DNA of 64,000 nt, from NCBI GenBank assembly GCA_002786025.1, contig NHNW01000011.1:310001-374000 (forward strand), written 5' to 3'. Shown here piece by piece: positions 34,379-45,863 of the stretch. This DNA is from Zasmidium citrigriseum (lineage: Eukaryota > Ascomycota > Dothideomycetes > Mycosphaerellales > Mycosphaerellaceae). The translations under genes and the position numbers were made by a program. The number at the start of each line of letters is the position of its first letter. The stretch's first letter is position 1. The notes below the pieces were generated by a model that saw only the letters and a list, made by a program, of their open reading frames with translations, ran no database searches and was not told the origin of the DNA.

Positions 34379-35235
34379 TCATACTTCGTCCATGGTTCCT
34401 GCGGGCTCTTCGTCTTCTTCGTCTTCGTCATAGCTTCCGACCGAGCTCATCTCGTCACTATCGTTGGAATCGCCAGCGCCATCGTCGACGTTCTCCTTGG
34501 AGGCGTACTTCTGCACGTATTCTGATCCAAAGTCAGCCTCCATGTTGATTTTGAGAATTAGTAGGAGGTTGCTCACCCTTGACCTTGGCATCATAGCCCT
34601 TCACATCCCTCATCATCAAGGCAGCTGCCTCGCCGTTGAGAGGGTCCGTGGGGTTGGGATACCGCAGTAATTGAGGGAGGAACACCTCGAAGATGTTGAC
34701 CATATCATACATCGGCGACCAGGTTTGGTTGATAACGTCAAGACAGACGCTACCTGACAGCTCATCGATGTTTGGGTGGAAGATTCGGTTGACGAAGCCG
34801 ATGCTTGGGCTCTTGTAGGGATATTGGTCGGGTAGCTCCACGTGAATCTTCCACAGGCCACCATGGAAAGGCGCTGTTACACCGTTAGCTTCTGACAGAT
34901 AATCAGGTTCACGATATGCTCACTCTCTTCCGGTCCCTTGAACCTCACGTAGAACTCTTGCCTATGGAACGTCAGCTTTCAAACACAGGGAATAGACTCG
35001 CGGTGGCAGGGGCCTGACGGACACTGTCAAGACAGGTCAGTCAGCATGCTGCATCGTTAGAAGTATATAGCAGAGGGACTGTTGCATACTGTTGTCATTG
35101 ACCAGAGTGACCTCGTAGTCACTCATGAGCATCTTCATGACCTGTTCCAGCATCCATCAGCTCTGCTTGGCGGTATTTCTCCTTCGTACATTTTCAACAT
35201 ACATCGGTCTCGATTCTGCGCTTCGGACTACTCAT
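34379..35235 (-). CDS. UBC8: Ubiquitin-conjugating enzyme E2, Ubc8/UBE2H type
   Basis: Cytosolic E2; in yeast Ubc8 serves the GID ligase that destroys gluconeogenic enzymes. About 190 aa in six exons: 35203-35235, 35090-35141, 35014-35023, 34924-34961, 34577-34873, 34379-34521. Conserved pieces in order: [62 protein letters not shown] in IFHPNIDEL, catalytic Cys in [12 protein letters not shown], and an acidic C-terminal tail. Joining the second and fourth exons in frame requires a 10-nt microexon followed by a GC-AG intron, which inserts SVR before QEF. The other four introns are canonical (50-66 bp). The microexon is the only uncertain part; the gene identity is firm. Confidence 0.88.
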
Positions 35236-36014
35236 CTTGCTGCCTTCTCTCCCTCAGGAGCTATCCAGTGGTGTGTGTCTCTGTGCTCTCCCCGCTCAAG
35301 CGAATGACCGAATTCAGGGTATGTACCAGTGACGCTGGCCTCCGGTGTTTGTCCGCGGATCTCAGTATCTCGAAGATAGGCGATCGATCGTCTCTTGATC
35401 ACGAGGACCTGCTTGTCCGTATTTGAAAGCGGTATCACTTGATAAGCTCGCTTTGTCTCGGCTGTAGGGTGGCTTGTCGGGCTCGAAGGTCGCGGTCGCT
35501 TCGGAGGGCTGTTCGATGGAGAGGTCAGTGAGGTGTTGGAGACTTCGCAGGCAGATTGGCAGTAGAGGCAGGCTCGTAGGCGGTATTGGCAGTTTGATGG
35601 AGCGGATCAAGTGGGAGGTGGGCACCTGACGAGTGGATGGCGTGAAACGTCCGGGTGACGCAGCGCGGCCGAAGCCGCTCCTTCCACCGCGATGGTTGGC
35701 GACGACATGGATGGATAAAGGCGGCTTTGGTGAATGCTTATACACGAAGTTGATTTAGTTGTATTCACAAGTCACAGTCAGGGAGTTGAAGAAGCAACAG
35801 CGTAATCGTCATTCCAGAATCATGGAATGCATTGATCTGTTTCTCGAGCCTTATCGATTGTACTATCCAGGAGCTTCAACCCCTGATTACACGGGCTTTG
35901 GGCCACGAAGGCCAGACCATGTGCTTTTCAAGTCGATAGCGAGTTAACGCAACTCATCAAATCCATTTGAGTCCCTTTCCTCGTTTCCTCTTTGGACCTT
36001 CTCAATCAAGCCCA
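35236..36014. other. Upstream region of UBC8
   Basis: Between the UBC8 start and the stop of the SWIRM-like gene, both on the minus strand. The minus-strand frame at 35362-35745 has no domain and lies where the UBC8 promoter and leader should be. Confidence 0.45.
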
Positions 36015-37279
36015 TCAAGTCTTCCGCGGTGCAGCGACAGTCTGCCCACCTCGGACCCCGTGAAGGCGCCGAACCTCCTCCTCACTCATCGCAGCCACCG
36101 ATTCCGCAAGCATACCACCCTGCATGACCCAAGGCGCAAGCTGCGACTGATCCAGCAAGCCCAGCGCCTTCCAACCTGCGACCAATCTCCTGCTCCGGCG
36201 AACAGTCCACTCATACACCCTCTCCAAGTACTGTTCGTGCGCGTAGTTGGTGCGTACAATCTCTCCATCTTTGACCTTCTTATCGCTACGGTAGACGTCG
36301 ACATACCAGTCTTTGAAGTAGTTGCGCTTGATAAGGAGGTATTCGGCGCAGGAGACTTGGATTTGAGACGCGAGTTCGCGTTCCGCTGGGTGCAGGTGGA
36401 GAAGGTAGCGGTCGTCGGAGAGGTCGCGGGACTCGTCTTTGGTGTTGTAGAGGGCTTCACAAGCTTCGATGCGGCGGATGGCGTTGTCTGGGTCGGGGAT
36501 CTCTGGAGAGAAGTCGGTCATCTAGTAACGTGAGTTAATTTCTTCGACGGGATGGTGTGCCAGACTTACCGACTCAGCGTGGAGGAAGTCAGGATGCTCG
36601 GGGACTTTGAGCGTCTTCAAGAACTCCTCTCGCATCCAGACGTAGAGCCGATCGTGGTGCCAAGAGTCCTTTGGCTCGAATAGCTTGTGCCCGCGAATGT
36701 AGTCGTTTTGGTCAAGCTTCAACAAGAGTGCCTTGAACGAGGCAAAGATAGAGTACCAGAAGCGGACTCGAGGATCTCCTGGCAGCACCAATGCCATGAT
36801 CGCCACTGGCACCTTTCCCTCGCGACCCTCGACCCATGCGCCTTGTTCGAGTAGCAGTAGCTTGCCGAATTTCCTGTTGTTCACCTTTTCCACCTCTTGT
36901 CTCTCCATGCGAAGCACCTCCGGGGTCTCATACAACCCGCTGTCGTATTGCGATACCAGCCACTTCTTTGCGGCCTCCATCACCAGTGTCAGCTTCGTGC
37001 ATACTCCATACCCGCCTGCCGCTTGTCTCGCTCGCTCTGCAAATCAATACTTACCACGATGGTGGCGACTGGATTGACGCAACTGAACACGATCATTGGG
37101 AAATCGTGCTCTCCTACCGGTGTAAACTTGATGTTTGGCGTCGCATCCGCAAGCCTCGAGTTCTTGTCGATGTTTTGTGCTGACACAGAGATTGGCAAGT
37201 CATCGTCCTCGTTCATGGAATGAAGGTAATCAGCCTCGTCCACAGGCACGAAGGCGAACTCCTCCTCTGACTCGTCCAT
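36015..37279 (-). CDS. SWIRM-like domain protein
   Basis: 378 aa in three exons: 37055-37279, 36570-36974, 36015-36521 (introns 80 and 48 bp). Near residues 245-345 the sequence YLLHLHPAERELASQIQVS, CAEYLLIKR and RRSRRLVAGWKALGLL resembles the SWIRM helical fold of fungal Fun19/Laf-type chromatin proteins. The N-terminal 60 residues are acidic (MDESEEEFAF). The middle (residues 75-210) is well-folded in composition but I do not recognise it. A role in chromatin is only suggested by the SWIRM resemblance; it could be a different helical fold. Confidence 0.6.
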
Positions 37280-37550
37280 GGTGTTGTAAATTGCTGGTCA
37301 GAGAGAAGAAAAGTGGTAGGTGGACAACCTCAAATATGATTCGAGGCGTGTGAGGTTCTGTTGCAGGTGAGAAGTTGCTGGAAGTCTTCGGCATAAGTGA
37401 ATGAAGCCTGTTTCATGTGATGTCGAGGCCTAGAAGTGAATCATGTGAAAAGTTTCGTGTCTTATGAGTACATTCACTTGCCTGGTCTGCAAGCTCGCCT
37501 TTAGCTTGTCCACCACTGACGCCGTATCAAATGCGCCTATTTCATGCCTT

Positions 37551-38453
37551 CTAATGTACAGTCACTCCAGCGGCTGGATCGCCGCCACTCGATGGCTCCG
37601 GCTCGTCATCCTGCTTCGCCAATCCGTGCTCTTTGAGAAGCGTGTCAATCTCCTCCGGCGACCAGAGGTGGTGGTAGATGGTGCCCTTCTCTGTCCGGCC
37701 GACGGTCGCGAACTCAATCTTCTCGCTCGACAGCTTCGTGCTATCCATCGTCTTCGACAGCACCTTGACAGCCAACTCACACGCCTGCTTGAGGTTGCAC
37801 TCCTCGTTGTAGTCCTGTTTGAGCAGCGATTGGGCACTCGCGTTGTTGGCGCCCACACTTGTCGCTTTCCAGCCCGTGTAGTTGCCTGATGGGTTTGACT
37901 GGTAGAGCTGGAACTGTCGCTGGTTGTCCCAGCCTGCGTAGATGAAGGAGACACCGAAAGGTCGCAGACCACCGTGTTGCGTGTAGCCCTGCTTGAGATC
38001 GCACAGTCGCCGCACAAGTTGTTCGCAGGGGATGTCGGCGTTGTATGTGAGGAGGTAGCGTTGGGCGGCCTGTCGGGCGTAGTTGATGAGGATGTTGGCA
38101 TCGGCAGTCATGCCAGCAACGGCGGTGATCATATTGCTAGACCCAATCATCAGTATCCCGATCATGTCGGTTGAAACGTTGGCCAGACTCACTCGTTCAG
38201 AATGTACAGCTTCTCTGCGCTCGTATCTTGCTCCAACAACTTGCTCGTGACCTTTCGCTCGGCTGCAAGGACGATGCCATCGGTGGCTAGGATACCGAGC
38301 GCGGTGCCGGCATGTGAGATGGCTTCAAGGGCGTATTCGACCTGGTATAACCGGCCTTCGGGGGAGAAGATGGTCGTGCGGCTGGGCGATTTGTTAGACT
38401 AGACGTATGGTGTTGTTTGACTTCCAGGCATACCTGTCGTAGCGCCGAGACAT
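37551..38453 (-). CDS. PRE9: 20S proteasome subunit alpha-3 (Pre9/PSMA4)
   Basis: Subunit of the outer alpha ring of the 20S proteasome. 264 aa in three exons: 38434-38453, 38193-38381, 37551-38136 (introns 52 and 56 bp). Starts [26 protein letters not shown], cut here by the first intron after the second Asp-Ser codon; this is the alpha-subunit signature. Further marks are [11 protein letters not shown] and [13 protein letters not shown]. The first exon codes only six full codons. Divergent from the WW/FF gene across 270 bp, so the promoters probably overlap. Confidence 0.96.
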
Positions 38454-38723
38454 GATGGCGAGACTGTTGCAGGTCTTCGATGGCGTCTATGACTGTGTGG
38501 TCTCGAGATCTCGCTCTGCGATGGTCTGTAGAGGGTTGAACGTCGAAGTTGGGGGTGGAGAGTGTCGATGGAAGTGATGGCATGTGCTTGAAGCTGGAGC
38601 TCCAGAAGGCAGGCGCGACAACGCGGCTCTCGCCAAGCTTCATGCCCGTCTTCCGCGAAACCTTCGACCGACTTCAATCTTCAACAGAACACATATGAAC
38701 ACCATTCGCATGGGCTTTTGACC

Positions 38724-40445
38724 ATGGAATCGCCGCACAAGAGGCAGAAGACCTCGTCGCCTGCATTCAACACCCAGGACGACTTCGTCTCCTTCGGGGA
38801 AGACGCTACGAATGATGGCGCATTCGGAATCGAGAACAACCACGACGAAGATCAATATCAGCCCTTCAGAGCGCCGACAGAACCCAGGAATGGACAACAT
38901 GGGCACCGAAAACATAACGCTTGGAATGATCCTCGAAATGCCAAAGACAAACCCAAATCAAAGCATTCTTTACCAGGATACGAACCATGGATTTTGGTCA
39001 AGACCAAGTACCGCCGGCGCTTCGTACACAATACCGAGACGAAAGAAAGCTTTTGGTTCATCCCCAAAGATGTCATGCCCGGTGTTATCGAGTTTGAGCG
39101 GTGGGAGAAGAGTCAGAGAGAGAAGGCCGACAATGCCAAATGGGCAGAAGAGCAACTGAAGGAAATGCGCAATGAGAGCAAAGCTCCTGAAGTAAACAAA
39201 GCTGCTGATGAAGAAGGAAGAAGTAGACGAAGAAGAAGTGAGAGCTTGCAAAGAGAGGATGAGAAAGCTTTGATGGCGGAGTTGGCTGCACAAGCCGAAG
39301 AGGGAGAAGAAGCAGATGCGAAGGCGGCAGCGAAGGCAGTGCAGCCGCTACAACCTCAAACCGAAGGGGCGGATCTTGAGAGTGACAGCGAATATGAGGT
39401 GGTGGAGGTCACGGATTCTGAGGGCGAGGAAGATGACGAAAACCCCAAGGCACTGGAAGAAGCTGTAGAGGCACGAGATGCAGGGGAACAGGAACAGGAC
39501 GAGGGACCAGTCGAATTTGGAGAGGATGACATTGCGTATCAGTTGGCTGCCATGGGTGAAGACTACGGCTTGGATCCTGGGGAGTACGGTGAGGAAGCGT
39601 ACGAAGGCGAATGGGAAGAGGGCGCCGAAGGTCTTCCCTTGACCGAGGAAGACGCGACGAATCTGTTCCGAGACCTACTCGACGATTATCGAATCAGTCC
39701 GTTCACGCCATGGGATAAAATCATATCGGACGAGAGTGAAGCCAGCATACTGAACGACGATCGATACACGGTGTTACCGAACATGCGTGCTCGAAAGGAG
39801 GTCTTTGATGCATGGGTCAAGGACAAGGCTGCTCAAATCCAAGCAGAGAGAGCAGCTATGGGGAAGCGTGATCCAAAGATTCCTTATCTTGCATTCCTGC
39901 AGGAAAAGGCGACACCGAAACTATACTGGCCAGAGTTTAAACGAAAGTACAAGAAAGACGCCGAGATGAACGACCGCAAGCTCAGCGACAAGGACCGAGA
40001 GAAGCTATACCGTGATCACATCAATCGATTAAAGTTGCCAGAGAGTTCCCGAAAAGCAGACTTGCAGACATTGCTGAAAAGCGTGCCCCTGAAAGCCCTC
40101 AATCGCGGCACCAGCCTCGATGCGCTGCCGCAGCAGTTGCTCTCACACCTGCATTTCATCAGCTTGACTCCAGCCGTACGAGACCGCATCGTTGAGTCAC
40201 ACATCAAAAGTCTGCCACCGGCTCCTGACGCCGATGATATGACTGAGGAGCAACGAGCGGAGGAGGACAAAAAGCGCGAGGAGCGAAAGCGCCGAGAGAA
40301 GGCCATGGCGGAACGTGAACGCAAGGTCGATGAGGAACGACGACGGGCTGAGAAAGATGAGGCGCGAGCCAGGAGGGACTTAAGGGAAGGAGAACGTGAA
40401 CTGCAAAGGGCCATGGCGGTCCCCAATCGCGGGTCATATGCATAG
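38724..40445 (+). CDS. WW/FF-domain protein, Urn1/Dre4-like splicing factor
   Basis: 573 aa, no intron. A WW domain lies at about residues 85-120 (PWILVKTKYRRRFVHNTET then SFWFIPKD). The centre is acidic and Glu-rich with coiled-coil potential. An FF domain covers about residues 310-375 (FRDLLDDYRISPFTPWDKI, then YTVLPNMRARKEVFDAWV), followed by FLQEKATPKLYWPEFKRKY. The C-terminal 80 residues are a charged Arg/Glu helix. This order matches Urn1 of budding yeast and Dre4 of fission yeast, linked to pre-mRNA splicing. The ATG at 38724 is used; an upstream codon in frame is TTG. Confidence 0.85.
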   Translation: MESPHKRQKTSSPAFNTQDDFVSFGEDATNDGAFGIENNHDEDQYQPFRAPTEPRNGQHGHRKHNAWNDPRNAKDKPKSKHSLPGYEPWILVKTKYRRRFVHNTETKESFWFIPKDVMPGVIEFERWEKSQREKADNAKWAEEQLKEMRNESKAPEVNKAADEEGRSRRRRSESLQREDEKALMAELAAQAEEGEEADAKAAAKAVQPLQPQTEGADLESDSEYEVVEVTDSEGEEDDENPKALEEAVEARDAGEQEQDEGPVEFGEDDIAYQLAAMGEDYGLDPGEYGEEAYEGEWEEGAEGLPLTEEDATNLFRDLLDDYRISPFTPWDKIISDESEASILNDDRYTVLPNMRARKEVFDAWVKDKAAQIQAERAAMGKRDPKIPYLAFLQEKATPKLYWPEFKRKYKKDAEMNDRKLSDKDREKLYRDHINRLKLPESSRKADLQTLLKSVPLKALNRGTSLDALPQQLLSHLHFISLTPAVRDRIVESHIKSLPPAPDADDMTEEQRAEEDKKREERKRREKAMAERERKVDEERRRAEKDEARARRDLREGERELQRAMAVPNRGSYA

Positions 40446-41108
40446 TGGGGGCGAAACAATCGGGCTATAGGGTCCGATTGATCAATGCCGCTGGTGCTCT
40501 CATTCATGAATCTTGTCGCTAGGACGTATTCGCCCTTCGCGAGGGGAATGAGACCGACATAGCCTATGGCTACCGGCCGATACGGTCAATACCCCCGTAG
40601 TAGAGCAGCACAAGCCCGATGCGACTCTCTTAGGATTGAACGATGTCCGATTCCTCGGCCAAATTTGTCAGATCCCTGCTCTGTCATCACTCACATAGGA
40701 TCAATCTTATCAGACTCGTGATCATCAACGCGAAGTGAATCTTAATAAACATCTGCCTTTCGACCGCATGAACGGGAGGGGAAACATTAGGGCGTCAGGC
40801 GTGCTAACGCAGCATCGGCATCTGAACGGCTACTGCGGCACATGTCAAAGCAACAAGTCGGAGATAGCGCGAAGACGCGAGAGGAGATCGGAGACGCCCA
40901 AAAAGTACACACTGACGTACGTAGCGAATAGGCGGCGTTTGATCGCCTCAATGCCTTTGTGGTTTGAAATCGAAGCGACTTGATGGATCGTACTAGTCTT
41001 GCTAGGCTATCACTACTGCATTCCTTGCGAATCCCTACTTTCTTTCAATGACCTCTCTTGATGAGTGAGTGGCTCGGTCGAGCAGACGACAGCGGGGTTC
41101 ACGGCACC
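40446..41108. other. Intergenic region upstream of MFS gene
   Basis: No protein-like frame. An in-frame ATG at 41061 could extend the transporter by 16 residues. Confidence 0.45.
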
Positions 41109-44100
41109 ATGGCTTCGCAACAGCAACACGAGGCGACCGTAATGGCGCCTGTCTCACCAACCGACTCTGAGCCTAAGAAAGACAATTCAGAAGGGAAGCA
41201 ATGCGAAAAAGTCGAGGAAGAAGTCGAAGAAGAAACCGCCAGCGACAAGGAAGTTCGCCTCGCACGACAACAAACGCAACAACTCTCGCCACCACTCCGA
41301 AACACACGAAGTCGATCCTCAGCGCGCTCAGTCAAGTCGTACAGAAGTCACACAGATGGCTATAGCCATTTCAATGACGCGAACGATGCAGAGAAGCAGC
41401 AGACAGATGGAGCAGATGTGCCAAAGGATGTTGACAAGGAGTTTGAGGTTGCTTTTGATGGCGATGCGGATCCTTACAATCCCAAGAATCGACCTTATCT
41501 GCGCAAGTGGTTGATTGTGGTGATTGTGTCGTTGAGCTCGCTTTGCGTGACGTGCGCTTCTGCGTTGGTGAGTGACATGGATGTCCTTGAGTTTGTCCAG
41601 GATATCTGGATCCTTGCCTGGCCATCATGGCTGCAACTGCTAACCAAGAGACAGTACACCAGCACCTACAAGCAACTCGAGGCAGAGTTTCATGTCTCGA
41701 GAGAAGTGGCTACGGTCGGCCTCACGACCTTCGTATGTGGTTTGGGATTGGGACCCATGTTCCTCTCTCCTCTTTCTGAGTTCTATGGCCGGCGTATCAT
41801 CTATCTCTGCGCTTTTGGAATGTACTTCATCTGGCTGTACGTAGAACGAAGCCCGGGAGGCATCTTACTTGCTGACCTCCTCTTAGCATCCCCTGCGCGG
41901 TGGCAAACAACATCACGACGATGCTGATTGTTCGTTTCTTCGACGGTTTGGCCGGCAGTGCCTTTCTGTCTGTGGCCGGCGGGACAGTCGGCGACATGTT
42001 CCACAGAGATCAGCTCTCTGCGCCGATGATGGTGTATACCGCTTCTCCAGTAAGTTGGCAGGATCCTGGCCTTCCTAGGCGAATAGAACGCAAGTCTTGC
42101 ATGAAATTGCCCTGGAGCAAAGAAATCTCCTCGTTCGAGGCCAACGCCACGCTCCTCGAACAGCTCGATCACGCCTGGCAGAGTGCAAGATCGCTAACGT
42201 GATTCTCAGTTCCTGGGCCCAGAGATCGGTCCCGTGATTGGCGGATTCATCAACCAGTTTACGAGTTGGAGATGGTCATTCTACGTCTTGCTGATCTGGG
42301 CCGGAATCCAATGGATCCTGATCGTTGTCTTCGTACCAGAAACGTATGCTCCGGTTCTGCTGCGACGAAAAGCCATCAAGCTACGGCAAGAAACAGGCGA
42401 CAGTCGGGTGAGTAGTCTGCTCGTGCAATATCCCAACGTTCGCTCCGTTGTCCCAGGTTAGAAGATGCATCGCTCAACGGGTCTCGCACGAGCAGAGGCC
42501 GAAGTGGCGAACTGGTGGCAGCTCCTGCAGACGACGGTGATTGAGAATGCACCTCTCTCCTCGAGAGGAAAAGCGGACGCAATCGAATACATCAACGGAA
42601 CGCTGACGGCTTCTCTTGCAGTGGAAAGCGCCAATCGAGATCATGAATCGATCGGTCTCGAAGACGGTCCTGTGGTCGTGCATCCGACCCTTCCAGCTGT
42701 TGTTCTTTGAGCAAATGTGCCTAAATCTGTGCCTGTTGAGTGCAATCAATTTAGGCATCGTGTACCTGTTCTTCGGTGTAAATAGCACCTGCATCTGCTC
42801 GTGCAACGGAAGAAGGTGTGCTAATTCTGGCAGGCGTTTGCACTCGTGTTCCAAAACAACCACGGCTTCAATGAATGGCAGACGGGACTCACATTCCTCG
42901 GCATCTTCGTATGGACGTCCCGGCACGTGTGAGACACGTGGAGAGACAGAAATTAATTTGTGGCAAACAGGTCGGCATGATCACTGGAGTTTCGTGTGAC
43001 AGCCTGTGGAAGCGGAATTGTAAGTGCAACTCGACGCTTTCGGTCGATTGTCAGGGACTGACATTCTGCAAGACATACGCTTGGTCGACAAGAATGGAGG
43101 AACGTCCGAGCCAGAATTCCGTCTACCGCCGACGATAGTGTGCGTGCATATCGAACACGGACATCCTTCGAAGAATGTGAGATGCTGACGCGGTCACAGT
43201 GGAGCGATGATAGTGCCAGTGAGCCTTTTTGGTAAGGCGATCTATGGTCCGTTCCTACATGGGTCGAAGGCGCTAACAGTGCGTTGAGCAGGCTTTGGAT
43301 GGACGTAAGAAGTTTCTCCGTCACGGTGTCCCGGTCAAACTGCGTGCGGGATCGATCTCTACCGGGAAAGGCAGCAGTGACGCTCATGACCCAGCGCATG
43401 GTCGTCTTTGCGGCTCGCGTTCCTGAAAGATCTTCGGCTCCATCGTCTCCAGTTTGAGCGGGACAACGCAAGTACCCCAGTAGTCCGTGACCGTACCTAA
43501 CTCTTCAACAGCACGTACAGCCATGTCCACTGGATTGGTGGGTGTCCACGATCGATAAGGCCTTGCAGGGTGCATATGCTGAGCGACTCGTCTAGTTCCC
43601 ATCATATTCTCAGCGATGTTCGGATTGGGAAACATCTTCTGCTTCTCAGGCATTTTGTAGGTCATTGAGACGCACGCCCCTGGGTATGGAGCACGTGCTG
43701 ACGTTCCTTGCAGCACGTTCCTCGTCGAAGCTGTACGTGCAATCACACGGTGCCGCCGACGGGCCGGATATTGGCAAAATGATGATGCGCACAGTACGCT
43801 GACGGAGGGCAGTACCCACTGTATGCGGCCAGCGCGCTTGCAGCGAACTCCTTTGCAAGATCCAGTTTCGCCGCAGGTACGTTGCTTCGCTGGCAACCTT
43901 GGCTCCAAGAGGGTGTACTGACTTGAACGTTTAGCGTTTCCGCTGTTCGGGGTACAATTGTAGGTCTTACGCCATTGAACAGCAAATGATGCATGAGACG
44001 TGTGCTGACTGGGGCTTGTTTGCGCAGGTACAACAGTAAGTCAGGGACGGAGGCTTCTCGCAAAAGAGCGGTCACTGATTTGGAATAACCCACCAGAACT

Positions 44101-44336
44101 TGGATACCAATGGGCATCGAGTCTGCTTGCGTTCGTAAAACCCAGAGTACACCCGCTTCCCCTTCAGAACAGATGCTCATTCTGTTGCAGGTTCATAGCG
44201 CTCGCGATGACGCCGTTCCGTAAGTAAGACGTTCCAGTACCGTGGACAGGTGTGCTGAGTGCAGAACGCAGCTATCTTGTTCTTCAAGAAGGGCAAGCGG
44301 CTAAGGGGCAAGTCGCGGTTCGCCCAAGCGAGATAG
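41109..44336 (+). CDS. MFS transporter (DHA1-like) with 18 introns
   Basis: Proton-antiport multidrug-type transporter of 574 aa assembled from 19 exons: 41109-41567, 41655-41836, 41887-42049, 42210-42407, 42622-42777, 42834-42908, 42971-43019, 43073-43139, 43200-43231, 43292-43304, 43512-43537, 43596-43656, 43714-43732, 43813-43876, 43935-43959, 44028-44035, 44097-44130, 44191-44219, 44272-44336. All junctions keep one frame. A hydrophilic N-terminal tail of about 130 residues precedes the first membrane helix. Motif A is LSPLSEFYGRRIIYL and motif C FLGPEIGPVIGGF. The later exons spell a normal second half, for example FEQMCLNLCLLSA, NNHGFNEWQTGLTFLG, VSCDSLWKRN and ANSFARSSFAAAFPLFG. The C-terminus is basic. 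Two exons are 13 and 8 nt. The substrate is unknown. The start at 41109 has a CACCATGG context. Confidence 0.85.
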
Positions 44337-45863
44337 CCAGAAGAGGCAATCGTAGGTGCATCAAACAGGGACAGCCGCGCTCTGAGTCGCCGGAAATAGT
44401 GGAAGCAGCTGGTCGCACAACCTCTCAGCGTCCCAGCATTCCAAGAGTCTCCACTGGAGTCCGCCGTGCCCTCCCCACTGGAGAAGGTAGGGGGGTACAG
44501 GCCCTAGATAGCACGCGCCTCGTATCCTGAGGCAGCAGAATGGCGACATGAGAGCGCTGGAATGCATTTGCTGTCCTGAGTAAGACTGGCCCTTTTCGCC
44601 TGTAACATGCGCGCGCCTCAGACGAAGCGCGCCAGCGCGAACGACGCTGTGGAAGTGCCTCGCTGGCCATCGCCAATCAACCCCGGTCCCTCCACGTGAC
44701 ACCGGCGGTTGCACAGAGCATGCAAGAGATCTCTGGGCGATGGCTCCCTGGAGGCCATACAGATCGCACGCCCCAATAGCCCTTGCCTCGGCGCTTCGTA
44801 TTGCCCTGCGGCCCAAAAAGGCGGTGACAGGTTGTGTTGTGAGCGGCGAGAACGTGGCAGACAGGTATGGCTCTGCACTCGACTGAAAGCGGCGGCGCGG
44901 GCGGTGGCAACAGGGAGCTTGACGACTTTGACAGACGGTGGCAGCAGCAGCAGGATCAGACAGGATCGGGTGTCGTCGCAGCGTTCACTTGATTGAGTTG
45001 CGGCAGCGCGCCGAGCCGGCGGGAACGCCCATGTGCCGCGGCGGGCGGAGTGGATTATTCAGAGACTGCGGAGAAGACAGGAAGGGCGAGTGGTGGTGCT
45101 GGGATGACAGCCGTAGGACCGTGGCCTCACTGCACATTGCGCTGCGCAGGATCGAAGTGATTCACTCTGCGACATTCAGACCCAGCGGACGTCCTCCCCA
45201 ATCGACCAATACGAGCAACGAGCGTGCCACGGCATCGTGCGTGCTGCGCTGTGCCCTCGCATCTGCTGGATCGTCCGCCTCGTGGCCGGCAGGCCCTGCG
45301 ATACATACCCACCGTGACACCCTCCGCGCGCAGACCCGGCAGCATGGTGGGCGCTGCGTGAGGATGCGTAGCGACTGTTGCACACTCGCGCCGTCGGGTC
45401 CCTCCAATGCTATTGCTGCCGCTGCCTCCAGGTCTCGCATGCGCCGTCCTGGTCACCGCAGCAGCGACCCTCCCATTCCCTCCCCCCGGGCCCGCCGCCG
45501 CGTGCGCTGCGTCGAAGCTGATTGGAACCCGCTGTAGCACCCACCGCGCTCCTTCTGGGCGAGCTTAGCGAGCGCAAATACTGAGCGGCGCTGCAAGAGA
45601 GGCCGGCGAGGCCTGGGAGCGCCCCCGTGGGCAGTGACACAGCGTAATCTCTGCGCCGCGTGATCCAGCAACAGCGTGCGCGCCAGGCATTCCTGTCGGC
45701 GCGGGCCCGTGGTTCTATTCCAGAGCACTGGGTCTGCCCTTTTTGAGCCAACACCGACGGCACCGTACAGCAGCCTGCGTGGGTCTGAGTAGGCGCGGCC
45801 TGTGCGCGAGGTGTTGTGTGCGAGGGGCGAGAGTGCTGGCTGCGAAACCGTGGAAACGTTAAT
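44337..45863. other. Long GC-rich upstream region of AcuK gene
   Basis: About 1.5 kb with many overlapping open frames on both strands, as expected from GC richness, but none with recognisable protein character. Probably the promoter and long leader of the zinc-cluster gene. Confidence 0.45.

Noticed and set aside
42465..42621. Possible extra MFS exon between exons 4 and 5
   Set aside because: The segment is open in one phase, but including it does not join in frame to the conserved WKAPIEIMN exon; direct splicing of exon 4 to 42622 restores the family sequence.
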